DNA from: JAGOPY01 sp964619555
GTDB lineage: Bacteria > Bacteroidota > Bacteroidia > Bacteroidales > JAGOPY01
Direction of reading: 5' to 3'
NCBI GenBank assembly: GCA_964619555.1
Contig: CAZUDV010000007.1
Span: 62,001 to 126,000, forward strand
DNA: 64,000 nucleotides
Positions 1 through 7,472 of this stretch are shown here, piece after piece; position 1 is the first letter of the stretch; each line of letters opens with the position of its first letter. The notes below the pieces were generated by a model. The model was not told the DNA's origin, searched no databases, and saw nothing but the letters and a program-made list of their open reading frames with translations. A program made the position numbers and the translations under genes.

Positions 1-73
1 GTTTCAGCTCCAGGTCGACGCCTTTCAGCACCTTATTCTTCCGGTAGGCTTTATGTAGTTCCCTTACAATCAT
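1..73 (-). CDS. nosF: NosF, ABC transporter ATP-binding subunit (N-terminus only)
   Basis: Only the first 24 codons are present; the gene runs off the left edge. The ATG (73-71) overlaps the nosD TGA in an ATGA junction, so the two are translationally coupled. The peptide starts MIVRELHKAYRKNKVL and continues KGVDLEL, which matches the start of ABC ATPases just before the Walker A region. NosF works with the membrane permease NosY and periplasmic NosD to supply sulfur or otherwise support assembly of the CuZ centre of nitrous oxide reductase. The assignment rests mainly on its position after nosD; the catalytic motifs lie outside the window. Confidence 0.8.
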   Translation of the reverse strand, partial: MIVRELHKAYRKNKVLKGVDLELK

Positions 74-1371
74 CTCATTTTCAGCATCTTCATCAATGGT
101 TTATTATCCACCAGGGTTTGGGGAGTAATGGAAGGCATGACTTTCTCCGCAAAATTGACCAGGTCCACGAACGGACTGCGCAACAATATGATAGCAGCCG
201 GAACCTGGCTGGTTACAAATGAAAACAGTTTTACGGGCTTGTATGGCACGTCTCCTATCTGATCTTTATCCAGATCGTAACCGGTATACTCGCTCCAGAA
301 ATTTCCATCGTATGAATTGCGGTTGATGGAAGTGTTGGTGATCACATCAAAAGTGTTTGACAGGAAATTATTCCCGGTGATCACATTATCGTTAGAGCTT
401 CCCAGTATCTTTAACGCCCAGCCGTTTCCGGCAAATTCATTGGATTCCATCCTGAGGCGGTTGGCCCCGTCGGCATATATGCCTATGGTGTTTTCAATGA
501 ACCGGTTGTCCTTGATCTCACCGTCGGAAATATCTTTCAGCAAAAGACCGTATGCTGACGGGCCCCAGTTCTTTTCGAAAACATTGCGGTACATGTATAT
601 GTGATGGGAGAACATGACCGCCACCCCGGCCCCATTATCGCGAAAAGTGTTTTCAGTATAAGTGTCGTGGTTTGAGAACATGAAATGCAGCCCGTACCGC
701 AAGTTCCGTTCACTGTGATTCTGCCCGATGGTGCTGTTTTCCACAAATTCCAGGTAAATCCCGTCCCGGTGCTGCAGGCAGGTGTTGCCCGTAACGGTTA
801 TATTTTTTGAATACCAGAGATGCACGGCGTTGCCGGATGAGAACTCATCCTTTGCATCGCCTTCAATGTAATTGTTCCTGATGATGCAGCCCTTCGCATT
901 TTTCACGTAAATACCAAAGAAAGTATGGATCAGCCTGTTGTTTTCTATCAGGCAATCCTTGTGCTGGTCAATCCGGATCCCTGCCATTTCCTTCACATAA
1001 CTCACGCCGCAGTTCTGTATCTGAAACCCGCTGAGCGACACGCTATCAGAGGTTATGGTAAAGACCTCAGTGGAGTCGCCTCCATCCACCACCGGAAAAT
1101 CGGTCCCCAGAAGCGTGACTTTTTTATCGATCACAATATTCCCTTCCTGGTAGAAGCCGCCAAAGACCTGAATGACATCTCCCGGAGAAGCCGCTGAGAG
1201 CGCTTTTTTCAGCGTCAGGAAAGTTTTCCCCCGGCCATCATTTCTATTTACATGGATCGTATCCGCCTTCGGCTCGATTATACCGGAAAAGAACAGCGCG
1301 ATCAGGGTAAATCCTGAGATCGTCCGTTTGATTAAGTGACCAGGCCGGTTGATATTATTCCCTGGGCCCAT
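70..1371 (-). CDS. nosD: NosD, periplasmic maturation factor for nitrous oxide reductase
   Basis: A 433-residue exported protein with an N-terminal hydrophobic segment (about residues 15-32). Its body is a right-handed beta-helix built of repeated N-x-I/N-N turns (for example IENNRLI, IRNNYIEG, VTGNTCL, IKDNRFIEN, ITGNNF). Near the C-terminus comes the NosD signature NFWSEYTGYDLDKD followed by IGDVPYKP. NosD is required for copper-site (CuZ) assembly in NosZ, acting with the NosFY ABC transporter. The ATG at 1371 lies inside the end of nosL (17-bp overlap) and the stop overlaps the nosF start, so nosL-nosD-nosF form one translationally linked unit. The match is confident. Confidence 0.93.
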   Translation of the reverse strand: MGPGNNINRPGHLIKRTISGFTLIALFFSGIIEPKADTIHVNRNDGRGKTFLTLKKALSAASPGDVIQVFGGFYQEGNIVIDKKVTLLGTDFPVVDGGDSTEVFTITSDSVSLSGFQIQNCGVSYVKEMAGIRIDQHKDCLIENNRLIHTFFGIYVKNAKGCIIRNNYIEGDAKDEFSSGNAVHLWYSKNITVTGNTCLQHRDGIYLEFVENSTIGQNHSERNLRYGLHFMFSNHDTYTENTFRDNGAGVAVMFSHHIYMYRNVFEKNWGPSAYGLLLKDISDGEIKDNRFIENTIGIYADGANRLRMESNEFAGNGWALKILGSSNDNVITGNNFLSNTFDVITNTSINRNSYDGNFWSEYTGYDLDKDQIGDVPYKPVKLFSFVTSQVPAAIILLRSPFVDLVNFAEKVMPSITPQTLVDNKPLMKMLKMR

Positions 1372-1816
1372 TCAACCTTAACAGATTAAAGTTCTCGTTC
1401 AGGCCGTCCCAGCAATAGACTTTTCCTCCGTATATCTCCTTGAAATTCATGGCCGTCGCTTCAGTTTCGAACGCAGTGAGGTACATCCCCATCGGACTGG
1501 GAAGGTTCTTGCTGTGAAGGATATGGCTTTGCATCGCGTCCACCAGTTTTCCCGGCTGGTCGAAGGGGGTGAACAACATCAGGCGAAAGTTTTCTTCGCC
1601 GTTTTTCCGTTCTTCCAGAAATTCGATCAGGCATTCGATAGAATCGAATTTATATACTTTCCCTTTATCCGAAACGACTTCCGTGCCATAACGATGGTCC
1701 ATGATCGTCATTTCGCACAGGACACAATTATCTTCCCCATAATGAATAGGTTCAGGGGATATCGAGCAGGCACCGACGAGGATCAGCAATAACGAACACA
1801 CGGTAAAGATTCTCAT
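1355..1816 (-). CDS. nosL: NosL, copper-binding lipoprotein
   Basis: A 153-residue lipoprotein with a short hydrophobic signal ending in a lipobox at Cys17. The mature part carries the NosL copper-binding motif: Cys31-x-x-Cys34-Glu-Met36 (NCVLCEM), followed by MDHRYGTEVV and a KFDSIECL segment as in other NosL proteins. NosL delivers Cu(I) to apo-NosZ in the periplasm. The ATG (1816) overlaps the stop of the upstream membrane-protein gene (ATGA at 1816-1813), and its 3' end overlaps nosD. It is therefore an internal gene of the nos operon. Confidence 0.93.
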   Translation of the reverse strand: MRIFTVCSLLLILVGACSISPEPIHYGEDNCVLCEMTIMDHRYGTEVVSDKGKVYKFDSIECLIEFLEERKNGEENFRLMLFTPFDQPGKLVDAMQSHILHSKNLPSPMGMYLTAFETEATAMNFKEIYGGKVYCWDGLNENFNLLRLNGPRE

Positions 1817-2397
1817 GTCGATTTCTTTTTTGAAAACCAGAATGCCAGAAAACCCAAAAATATAGAAAGTCCGAAAAACAGGCTGCCCCAGTTAGGATAG
1901 GAATAAGCAATAAAATTGAGCAGCGCTTTTTTACCAAAAAGAGGGGGTTGATAGACCATTCCCGGAACTTTAATTGGTGCAGTGGGCGAGAGGTTATGTC
2001 CGTAATCGTATTCCCAGAGGTAGAAGTCGTAAATGCCGGCCGCACCCAGCAGAACAAAGACGATGACCCAGGCCAGGTAAAGCGGCCTCTTATTCAGGAA
2101 AGCTAACAATAAGGCCAGTAATCCCATTCCGGCAATGATGAACTGGAAATACTTTAATTCGGGGATAGAGTCGGGCTCTATGTTTTTCATCCCTACATAA
2201 TGGTTGAGGATATTGATGTTCTGCAATGTTCCCGGGGTGTCTCCCGTGATCTTGTTGATCCAGATGTACATAGAAATTCCGCCGGGATACTGGGGTGCTA
2301 TTAAGGTTATCTTCCAGATTGGGAAAAAGAAAAGAAAAACGAGCAGCAGGGCCCCCGCTATCATAAATAATCTGGAACTGTTGTGCATCTTCATCAT
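1813..2397 (-). CDS. Nos-operon membrane protein, unnamed family
   Basis: This 194-residue integral membrane protein has about four hydrophobic segments: near residues 10-32, 85-101, 108-126 and 168-188. Between the first and second lies an extracytoplasmic stretch containing NHYVGMKNIEPDSIPELKY. A second loop holds YDYGHNLSPTAPIKVPGM with one His and two Met, which could touch copper, though that is inference. It sits between nosZ and nosL and overlaps nosL by 4 bp. A transmembrane protein gene beside nosZ is typical of clade II (Sec-type) nos clusters, where one such gene is called nosB; whether this is the same family was not tested. The start is one of two adjacent ATG codons (2397 or 2394). 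Confidence 0.75.
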   Translation of the reverse strand: MMKMHNSSRLFMIAGALLLVFLFFFPIWKITLIAPQYPGGISMYIWINKITGDTPGTLQNINILNHYVGMKNIEPDSIPELKYFQFIIAGMGLLALLLAFLNKRPLYLAWVIVFVLLGAAGIYDFYLWEYDYGHNLSPTAPIKVPGMVYQPPLFGKKALLNFIAYSYPNWGSLFFGLSIFLGFLAFWFSKKKST

Positions 2398-2466
2398 TTT
2401 TGAACAGGGAGCCCGGTTTCTTATCCAGTTGCCGGGACTCCCTTATTCCCCATTAATCAACCATAA

Positions 2467-4431
2467 TTAATTTTGGCTGCCTACCCACCATTTCAGGGGG
2501 GTGTTGCTTCCCTTCGGCGATACCCTGACATATCCCTGCATCTCCTGGTGAAGCGCAGAGCAAAAGTCGGTGCAGTACATTGGGAAAACGCCTTCCCGGT
2601 CCGGCTCCCAGTACAAGGTCTCGGTCTGGCCGGGCATGATCAGCAATTCAGCGTTCCGGGCCCCCTGAACGGCAAACCCGTGCGGCACATCCCAGTCCTG
2701 TTCAAGGTTGGTAACGTGAAAATAAACCTTGTCACCCACCTGGATCCCTTCCACGTTATCCGGTGCAAAATGGCTGCGGATGGCCGTTATGTATATCCTG
2801 ACCACATTTCCTTCCCTGACGACCCTGGTTTCAGCCTCACTCCTGGTAGCATGAGGATGAGTGTTCTCGCCGATCTTATAGATCTGTTTGGACCGCTCCC
2901 TGACGAGTTCGGCCGGAATGGCCTGGCCATAATGCGGTTCGCCGACAGTCGGGAAATCCAGTAAAAGTTGCATCTTCTCCCCTGAAATATCGTACAATTG
3001 CGCCGATTGATTAAGTTCCGGCCCTGTTGGCAGATAACGGTCCTTTGTGATCTTGTTCATGGCCAGCATATACTTTCCGAATGGCTGCCTGGAATCCCCG
3101 CCAGGGATCATCAGGTGACCGACTGAGTAGTAGCACGGAACCCTGTCCAACACTTCCCATGAGCCCACTTTCCATTTCACCACTTCGGAGGAAATAAAGA
3201 ATGTGGTATAAGCATTTCCTTTACCATCAAATTCGGTATGCAGGGGTCCGAGACCGCCGCTGGAAACCATTCCGGCCAGGACTTCCTCATATTTCAGCAC
3301 GGGGATGCCCTCAATTGTCGTCTCAAAAGCTTTAGCTTCAACAGCCTGCAGCATCTTGGTGAAGGAATGGACTGCCATGTCGGCCGAGAGTTTTCCCGCC
3401 CCGACAATATATTCACCGGTCGGATCCACGTCCACACCATGCGGAGATTTCGGGGTGGGTAAAAAGTACACCATATCCGGACATTCCGACGGGATAAGGA
3501 CCTTCACCGTTTTGACTTCCGAAGATGTAGCCATATGGCTGTTTTCATCATAGACATTATGGAAATAGCTGACAGGCATTTCTTTGGATTTGCCCGCTTT
3601 GACATATTCCTCGGCCTTTTTCCAGTTCACGGCGGCGATAAAGTCCTTGTCGAACTGGGAGGCATTCGCTTCCATCAGTGTATTCGATTGTTCCACATTA
3701 TAGCTGGTGAAGAAGGTCCAACCATGTGAAGCCCCTTTTCCGGAATGGGCAAGATCATAATTGAAAGCCGGAAGCAGGATTTGGAAGGCAATTTCCATAT
3801 GGCCCGTTTCAGGATTGACCGAGATGAAGGACAAAACGCCTTTGAAGTTTTCCTTATAAGATTCAATGGGCACGTCTTTCTGCGGGAAAGGAACACTGAA
3901 GCGGGTTCCGGCGACAACGTACTCAGTGTTCTCCGTTGTGAACGGTGAGCTGTGGTTCCCGCCGGAATTGGGGATCTCTATTATTTCAGCCGTTTCGAAT
4001 GTCGAAAGATCGATGCGGGCTATCCTGGGGGTATTATTGCCATTGATAAACAACCACTTTCCGTCAGGAACGCCATTGGTTTGCGACAATTCCGGGTGAT
4101 GGGCGTCGTCCCAGGGCAGGAAACCGAAGGAGGAATTGAGCAGCGGTTTGGTTTCTTCATTGAATCCGTAACCTTTTTCAGCATCCACGGAGAATACCGG
4201 GATGACTTTCAGCAGCCTGCCGGAGGGCAGGCCGTAGACGCTCACCTGGCCGGAGAATCCACCAGAAAGGAAGGCATAAAACTCATCGAACTGGCCCGGA
4301 GCGACATAGACCCTGGAAGCAGCATCACCCGTGCTTCCCATGCCGGCAGTTCCGGTTTGCTTCGGCTGACAGCCCCACACGGTCATTCCGCCGAAAAGCG
4401 CCAAAATAGAAATCAATTTCAGTTTGTTCAT
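2467..4431 (-). CDS. nosZ: NosZ, Sec-type (clade II) nitrous oxide reductase
   Basis: A 654-residue copper enzyme that reduces N2O to N2 in the periplasm. The N-terminus is a Sec/lipoprotein signal with a lipobox-like TVWGC (Cys21), not a twin-arginine signal, which is the hallmark of clade II NosZ. The beta-propeller domain holds the His-rich CuZ stretches DDAHHPEL, SGGNHSSPF, GKGASHGWTFF, PKSPHGVDVD and LHTEFDGKG. The C-terminal cupredoxin domain keeps the CuA ligands His584 (DVPHGF), Cys620, Cys624, His628 and Met631 (MYCTDFCSALHQEM). Length is normal for the family. It is preceded by a cytochrome c gene and followed by the nos accessory genes. It was probably transcribed from the promoter in front of the cytochrome gene. 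Confidence 0.97.
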   Translation of the reverse strand: MNKLKLISILALFGGMTVWGCQPKQTGTAGMGSTGDAASRVYVAPGQFDEFYAFLSGGFSGQVSVYGLPSGRLLKVIPVFSVDAEKGYGFNEETKPLLNSSFGFLPWDDAHHPELSQTNGVPDGKWLFINGNNTPRIARIDLSTFETAEIIEIPNSGGNHSSPFTTENTEYVVAGTRFSVPFPQKDVPIESYKENFKGVLSFISVNPETGHMEIAFQILLPAFNYDLAHSGKGASHGWTFFTSYNVEQSNTLMEANASQFDKDFIAAVNWKKAEEYVKAGKSKEMPVSYFHNVYDENSHMATSSEVKTVKVLIPSECPDMVYFLPTPKSPHGVDVDPTGEYIVGAGKLSADMAVHSFTKMLQAVEAKAFETTIEGIPVLKYEEVLAGMVSSGGLGPLHTEFDGKGNAYTTFFISSEVVKWKVGSWEVLDRVPCYYSVGHLMIPGGDSRQPFGKYMLAMNKITKDRYLPTGPELNQSAQLYDISGEKMQLLLDFPTVGEPHYGQAIPAELVRERSKQIYKIGENTHPHATRSEAETRVVREGNVVRIYITAIRSHFAPDNVEGIQVGDKVYFHVTNLEQDWDVPHGFAVQGARNAELLIMPGQTETLYWEPDREGVFPMYCTDFCSALHQEMQGYVRVSPKGSNTPLKWWVGSQN

Positions 4432-4510
4432 ACAAATTCGGTATTAGTTATTGAGTTATTAATGGTTATTGACATTCTAAGCACCCATGATTAAATAATC
4501 GTTTAAACCA

Positions 4511-4615
4511 GAAACCAGAAACAAGAAACCAGAAACAAGAAACCAGAAACAAGAAACCAGAAACAAGAAACTAGAAACTAGAAACTAGAAACTAGAAACA
4601 AGAAACTAGAAACAA
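4511..4615. repeat. 15-unit, 7-bp tandem array between cytochrome c and nosZ
   Basis: Fifteen uninterrupted heptamers of the form GAAACHA run from 4511 to 4615. The variants are, in order: CCA, CAA repeated four times, then CTA four times, then CAA, CTA, CAA. The array ends 3 bp from the cytochrome c stop codon (4621-4619) and lies 80 bp before the nosZ start. It is part of the presumed nos transcript. A slippage-prone array of this kind could vary in length between cells; no function is known. Confidence 0.95.
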
Positions 4616-4618
4616 TCA

Positions 4619-5095
4619 TCACTTCAGCGTCCTGAAATACTCCAGGATCTTCCGTGCCTGTTCCTCTGTCAGGTGCTGGTTGGCCATAGGGGCAAGGTTG
4701 GATTCGATCAGGAGTTGCTTTGCGATAGGGTCCTGTTGCACCATTTTCTCCGGGTTGAGGATCATGTTCATGATCCATTCCGGGGAACGGCGGTCAAGAA
4801 TGCCTTTAGGTGCCGGGCCGATGAATTTTTCCTCGGGCTTATGGCAGGCCGAGCACATTTTTTTAAAGATCTCCTCCCCTTCGGCAACCATTGCAGGGTC
4901 GATTTCCCCCAGTACCACCTCAGTTACCGGCCCAATGCCCTTGTTCGACATCGGGTCACCCGGATCGGCTTTGACGGCCGGGGTAGAGACGACCGGCCCG
5001 CTAGCAGGGCTGTTTTTCTGCTCGGCTGTACCTCCGCAACTCACCATTATTGTAACAATTGCTAACACTAGCACGAGTTTCATCATTATCTTCAT
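4619..5095 (-). CDS. Monohaem cytochrome c lipoprotein, likely NosZ electron donor
   Basis: With the chosen ATG at 5095 this is a 158-residue protein with a signal peptide ending at a lipobox-like IMVSC (Cys20). It has one haem-binding motif, CSACH (residues 81-85), and a plausible distal ligand Met137 (NLAPMANQHLT) in a class I cytochrome c fold. A longer reading frame extends to 5164, but the extra 23 residues precede a good signal peptide and cover the promoter region, so the shorter form is preferred. It is transcribed toward nosZ, 188 bp away. Small lipid-anchored c-type cytochromes beside clade II nosZ are thought to pass electrons to the CuA site. That role is inferred from position. 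Confidence 0.88.
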   Translation of the reverse strand: MKIMMKLVLVLAIVTIMVSCGGTAEQKNSPASGPVVSTPAVKADPGDPMSNKGIGPVTEVVLGEIDPAMVAEGEEIFKKMCSACHKPEEKFIGPAPKGILDRRSPEWIMNMILNPEKMVQQDPIAKQLLIESNLAPMANQHLTEEQARKILEYFRTLK

Positions 5096-5127
5096 TATTT
5101 TAATTGATTGATTATTAATTATTTGTG

Positions 5128-5135
5128 TAAAGATA
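5128..5135 (-). promoter_or_regulatory. Possible -7 box of the cytochrome c/nos promoter
   Basis: On the minus strand this reads TATCTTTA, one base off the Bacteroidota -7 consensus TAnnTTTG. It lies 33 bp upstream of the cytochrome ATG. If used, transcription would start near 5122, which would place the 5156-5173 palindrome at about -42. That is the classical position for activation by a CRP/FNR-family protein. No clear -33 TTG is present, as is usual for activator-dependent promoters. Confidence 0.35.
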
Positions 5136-5155
5136 ACACACATACATGTAAATGC

Positions 5156-5173
5156 TTGTAACATTTGTTACAA
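5156..5173. promoter_or_regulatory. CRP/FNR-like palindromic operator upstream of the nos operon
   Basis: TTGTAACATTTGTTACAA is a perfect inverted repeat of TTGTAAC and GTTACAA with a 4-bp spacer. Its size and layout fit the 16-18 bp dyads bound by CRP/FNR-superfamily regulators (FNR, DNR/NNR, HcpR), which control denitrification and nitrosative-stress genes. It lies 61 bp upstream of the cytochrome c start, in the only substantial intergenic gap before the nos genes. The match is to the general architecture, not to one named consensus. Confidence 0.55.
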
Positions 5174-5290
5174 AATGGAAATAATAGTAATAAAAGGATG
5201 GTAAAAAAGAATTATAACTCAAGATTCACAAAATAGCATCCCGCCAGATGCGAAGTGTATGTTGTACATCCCGAATTGTCAATCACCTGC

Positions 5291-5698
5291 TTAGTACCTC
5301 GGTTCTTCTCCCCAGAAATTCTGGTAATCCCGGGCATCTGCACCATAAGATTCCACTTTCAGATCGGCACTGATCTTATAGGTGCATTTCTCGCCCATAA
5401 TTTCGGAGAAATAGATATCGTATTCCTCGCCAATGGTATCGATCATTTTGATCCGTGCGAGATTTTTATGGATGGTCTGGTCGGTCAGATTGGCATGGCA
5501 GAGAGGGCACAGGATATCCACATGCTCCCCTTCCTCCATTTTGAATGTGTGATGATAAAGAATATCATATTCCCCGAGTTGAGGATTGAACAAGATAAGC
5601 CCTCTCTTTCCCGATTGTTTGCGCGCTGACAGGACCACCTTGTTATGCGGTTTTAGATGACCGCGGCAATATGGACAAAGGAAATCACTTGCTTCCAT
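5291..5698 (-). CDS. Small zinc-ribbon-like protein, function unknown
   Basis: A 135-residue soluble protein without a signal peptide. Two CxxC pairs, FLCPYC near the N-terminus (Cys8/Cys11) and ILCPLC near residue 65, could together bind one zinc ion like a zinc ribbon or rubredoxin-type knuckle. Between them is a segment rich in beta-strand residues (LILFNPQLGEYDILYHH). The gene is in the same direction as the nos operon but is separated from it by 195 bp containing the operator, so it is probably its own unit. No function is proposed. A family-level profile search would be needed to name it. Confidence 0.75.
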   Translation of the reverse strand: MEASDFLCPYCRGHLKPHNKVVLSARKQSGKRGLILFNPQLGEYDILYHHTFKMEEGEHVDILCPLCHANLTDQTIHKNLARIKMIDTIGEEYDIYFSEIMGEKCTYKISADLKVESYGADARDYQNFWGEEPRY

Positions 5699-5786
5699 GA
5701 TTGTTTGAGTATACTACAAAGATAATGGTTTTTCTTTTAAAGTGAACGGGAAGGGGTGAACGGTGGGTGGGTGTGGCAAACTGCCG

Positions 5787-6281
5787 TTATCCTTTCTGGT
5801 TGTCGTAGCTTAAAACATCCTCGTTGAAATAATCCAGCTTCACGCCTGCCAGGCGGAACATTTCCTCCGATTCACCGCCGGCATGGTATCGGTTCTGGCA
5901 CACCACCCTTTCGATCCCGCAATTGATGATCAGCATGGCGCATGTCCGGCAGGGAGTCATCCTGCAGTATAAAGTTCCGCCGTCGAGTGCTATGCCCCGG
6001 CGGGCAGCCTGGCAAATGGCATTTTGCTCGGCATGCACCGTCCGCATACAGTGCTGGGTGACGCTTCCATCATCGTGGATGACCTTCTTCATCAGGTGGC
6101 CGACGTCATCACAATGTGGCAGGCCTTTCGGAGAGCCGACATAACCCGTTACCAGCACCTGCTTGTCACGGACGATCACGCAGCCGCTTCGACCCCTGTC
6201 GCAGGTAGCCCGCTTGGCCGCCGTATTTGCAAGTTCCATAAAGTATTCGTCCCAGCTCGGCCGTGTGAATTTTTCGTTCAT
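5787..6281 (-). CDS. dCMP deaminase-family protein (ComEB-like)
   Basis: This 164-residue cytidine/deoxycytidylate deaminase-family enzyme has the zinc-binding His-Ala-Glu triad at residues 83-85 (TVHAEQNAI) and the PCxxC motif at 110-114 (PCRTC). It also has the N-terminal WDEYFMELA and CDRGRSGCVIV segments typical of dCMP deaminases. It would convert dCMP to dUMP for thymidylate synthesis, in the cytoplasm. The gene lies immediately downstream of a P-loop nucleotide kinase-like gene, which fits a nucleotide metabolism pairing. Length is typical for the family. Confidence 0.9.
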   Translation of the reverse strand: MNEKFTRPSWDEYFMELANTAAKRATCDRGRSGCVIVRDKQVLVTGYVGSPKGLPHCDDVGHLMKKVIHDDGSVTQHCMRTVHAEQNAICQAARRGIALDGGTLYCRMTPCRTCAMLIINCGIERVVCQNRYHAGGESEEMFRLAGVKLDYFNEDVLSYDNQKG

Positions 6282-6335
6282 CCCTTATAAATTGTTAAAT
6301 TGTCAAATAGTTGTGCATATTACGATCCTGCAGCC

Positions 6336-6893
6336 TCACAGTCCCAACTCTTTCAGTACCTCCTCAACCTGGCGGTTCAATTGTTCAATTGTTCCATTGT
6401 TGAGCAAATGAAAATCGGCCATTTCCATGCATTTGCCAACATTTTGCGAATTGGGGTCCAGGGATTCCATCTCGCGGCGCTCATTCTCCAGGAAAGTTTC
6501 ATATGATACGCTGTCCGTTTCCGATTTACGCATTGAGATTCGCTGGTACCGTACTTCGGGATCCGCATCCACAGCGAAAAGAAAGAATTTCCCGAGCCTG
6601 CGCAGGGAATAGACCTCACCGGGAGTCCGGATGCTTTCGATCACGCTGTTCCTCCCGGCCCTCAGCGCCTGCTGGTAAAGCTGGTCCGTAATATAGGAGG
6701 GAGTGTGTTGCCTCCGCAACTCATTGGCCACTATGACCATATTATCCCTGTTAACCTCCAGGCCACGGAGCAGGATCTCGTTGGAAACAAATGCCCGGAC
6801 CGAATAATGTAGAAAACCTTTCCGGGTGACCAGGAAATCCACGATGGTTCCTTTTCCTGAGCCGAGCGTGCCGGTGATGCCGATGATAAGCAT
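6336..6893 (-). CDS. P-loop nucleoside/nucleotide kinase-like protein
   Basis: A 185-residue kinase of the dephospho-CoA kinase/adenylate kinase-like superfamily. The ATG at 6893 is preferred over the one at 6914 because the Walker A loop (GTLGSGKGT, residues 8-16) then sits right at the start, as in the family. Later segments include SIRTPGEVYSLRR and VDADPEVRYQRI, the typical lid and base-recognition regions of NMP-kinase-like proteins. The substrate cannot be read from sequence; a deoxynucleotide substrate is suggested only by the dCMP deaminase gene next door. The last part of the coding region (6376-6399) contains three 8-bp repeats that encode part of the C-terminus. Confidence 0.75.
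   Translation of the reverse strand: MLIIGITGTLGSGKGTIVDFLVTRKGFLHYSVRAFVSNEILLRGLEVNRDNMVIVANELRRQHTPSYITDQLYQQALRAGRNSVIESIRTPGEVYSLRRLGKFFLFAVDADPEVRYQRISMRKSETDSVSYETFLENERREMESLDPNSQNVGKCMEMADFHLLNNGTIEQLNRQVEEVLKELGL
6376..6399. repeat. Three 8-bp tandem repeats inside the kinase 3' end
   Basis: TTCAATTG, TTCAATTG and TTCCATTG follow each other without gaps and lie within the coding sequence, giving the peptide NNGTIEQLN near the C-terminus. A related AATTG-rich stretch (about 6286-6308) lies just past the stop codon. The unit resembles the short intergenic arrays seen elsewhere in the window, but here it is translated. Confidence 0.8.
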
Positions 6894-6978
6894 GAAGGAT
6901 GATTGGTGAAGCAAAGCTAGGGAAAATAGTCATTACCTCACTTCGTTCGTAACATTAGATGGACATTAGCACGTTTTT

Positions 6979-7389
6979 TCAATTCAATGGCGGCTTTTCG
7001 ACAGAAGTTTTATTTCTCTTTCGCCAGGCAAGTGCAAAAAAACCCGGAGGAGCCATAAAAATAGTGGGAAGAGTGGAGGCAAATGGTTTTGGTGTCCCTT
7101 TCATGTTGTGCAGGAGGAAGACCAGCAGGATGGTCAGAGCTGAAATTATTATGGAGGAAACCAGAACAGCCGGAAATTTTGGTTTTATCTTCATCTCTAA
7201 AGAATAGAGGAGTTTTATAAGAATTCCGCCGAAGAAAAAGGTATACGCAGCCTGTTTCAAAGCTGCAGTAAAAGCTGGTAGCATCCCGTGATCGGAATTG
7301 ATAATCCCCACCACCAGGCCCATGATCACAGCCCCGGCAATCGCTGACGGATAATCGATAAACTTCCCAAGAAATTGGATTAGCCGCAT
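6979..7389 (-). CDS. Small membrane protein, function unknown
   Basis: A 136-residue hydrophobic protein with about four predicted membrane segments: around residues 12-32, 44-62, 75-93 and 105-122. A positively charged tail (AWRKRNKTSVEK) follows, which suggests a cytoplasmic C-terminus. No recognised motif was found. It is a single gene between the kinase gene and the radical SAM gene, all on the same strand but separated by about 80 bp on either side, so co-transcription is uncertain. Confidence 0.6.
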   Translation of the reverse strand: MRLIQFLGKFIDYPSAIAGAVIMGLVVGIINSDHGMLPAFTAALKQAAYTFFFGGILIKLLYSLEMKIKPKFPAVLVSSIIISALTILLVFLLHNMKGTPKPFASTLPTIFMAPPGFFALAWRKRNKTSVEKPPLN

Positions 7390-7472
7390 GAAATATATTC
7401 AAAAATTCAAATATCAGTTTCCAAAAATACAATAAATGTCATCCTGTTATCGCGAGCGGAACGAACTGATGC

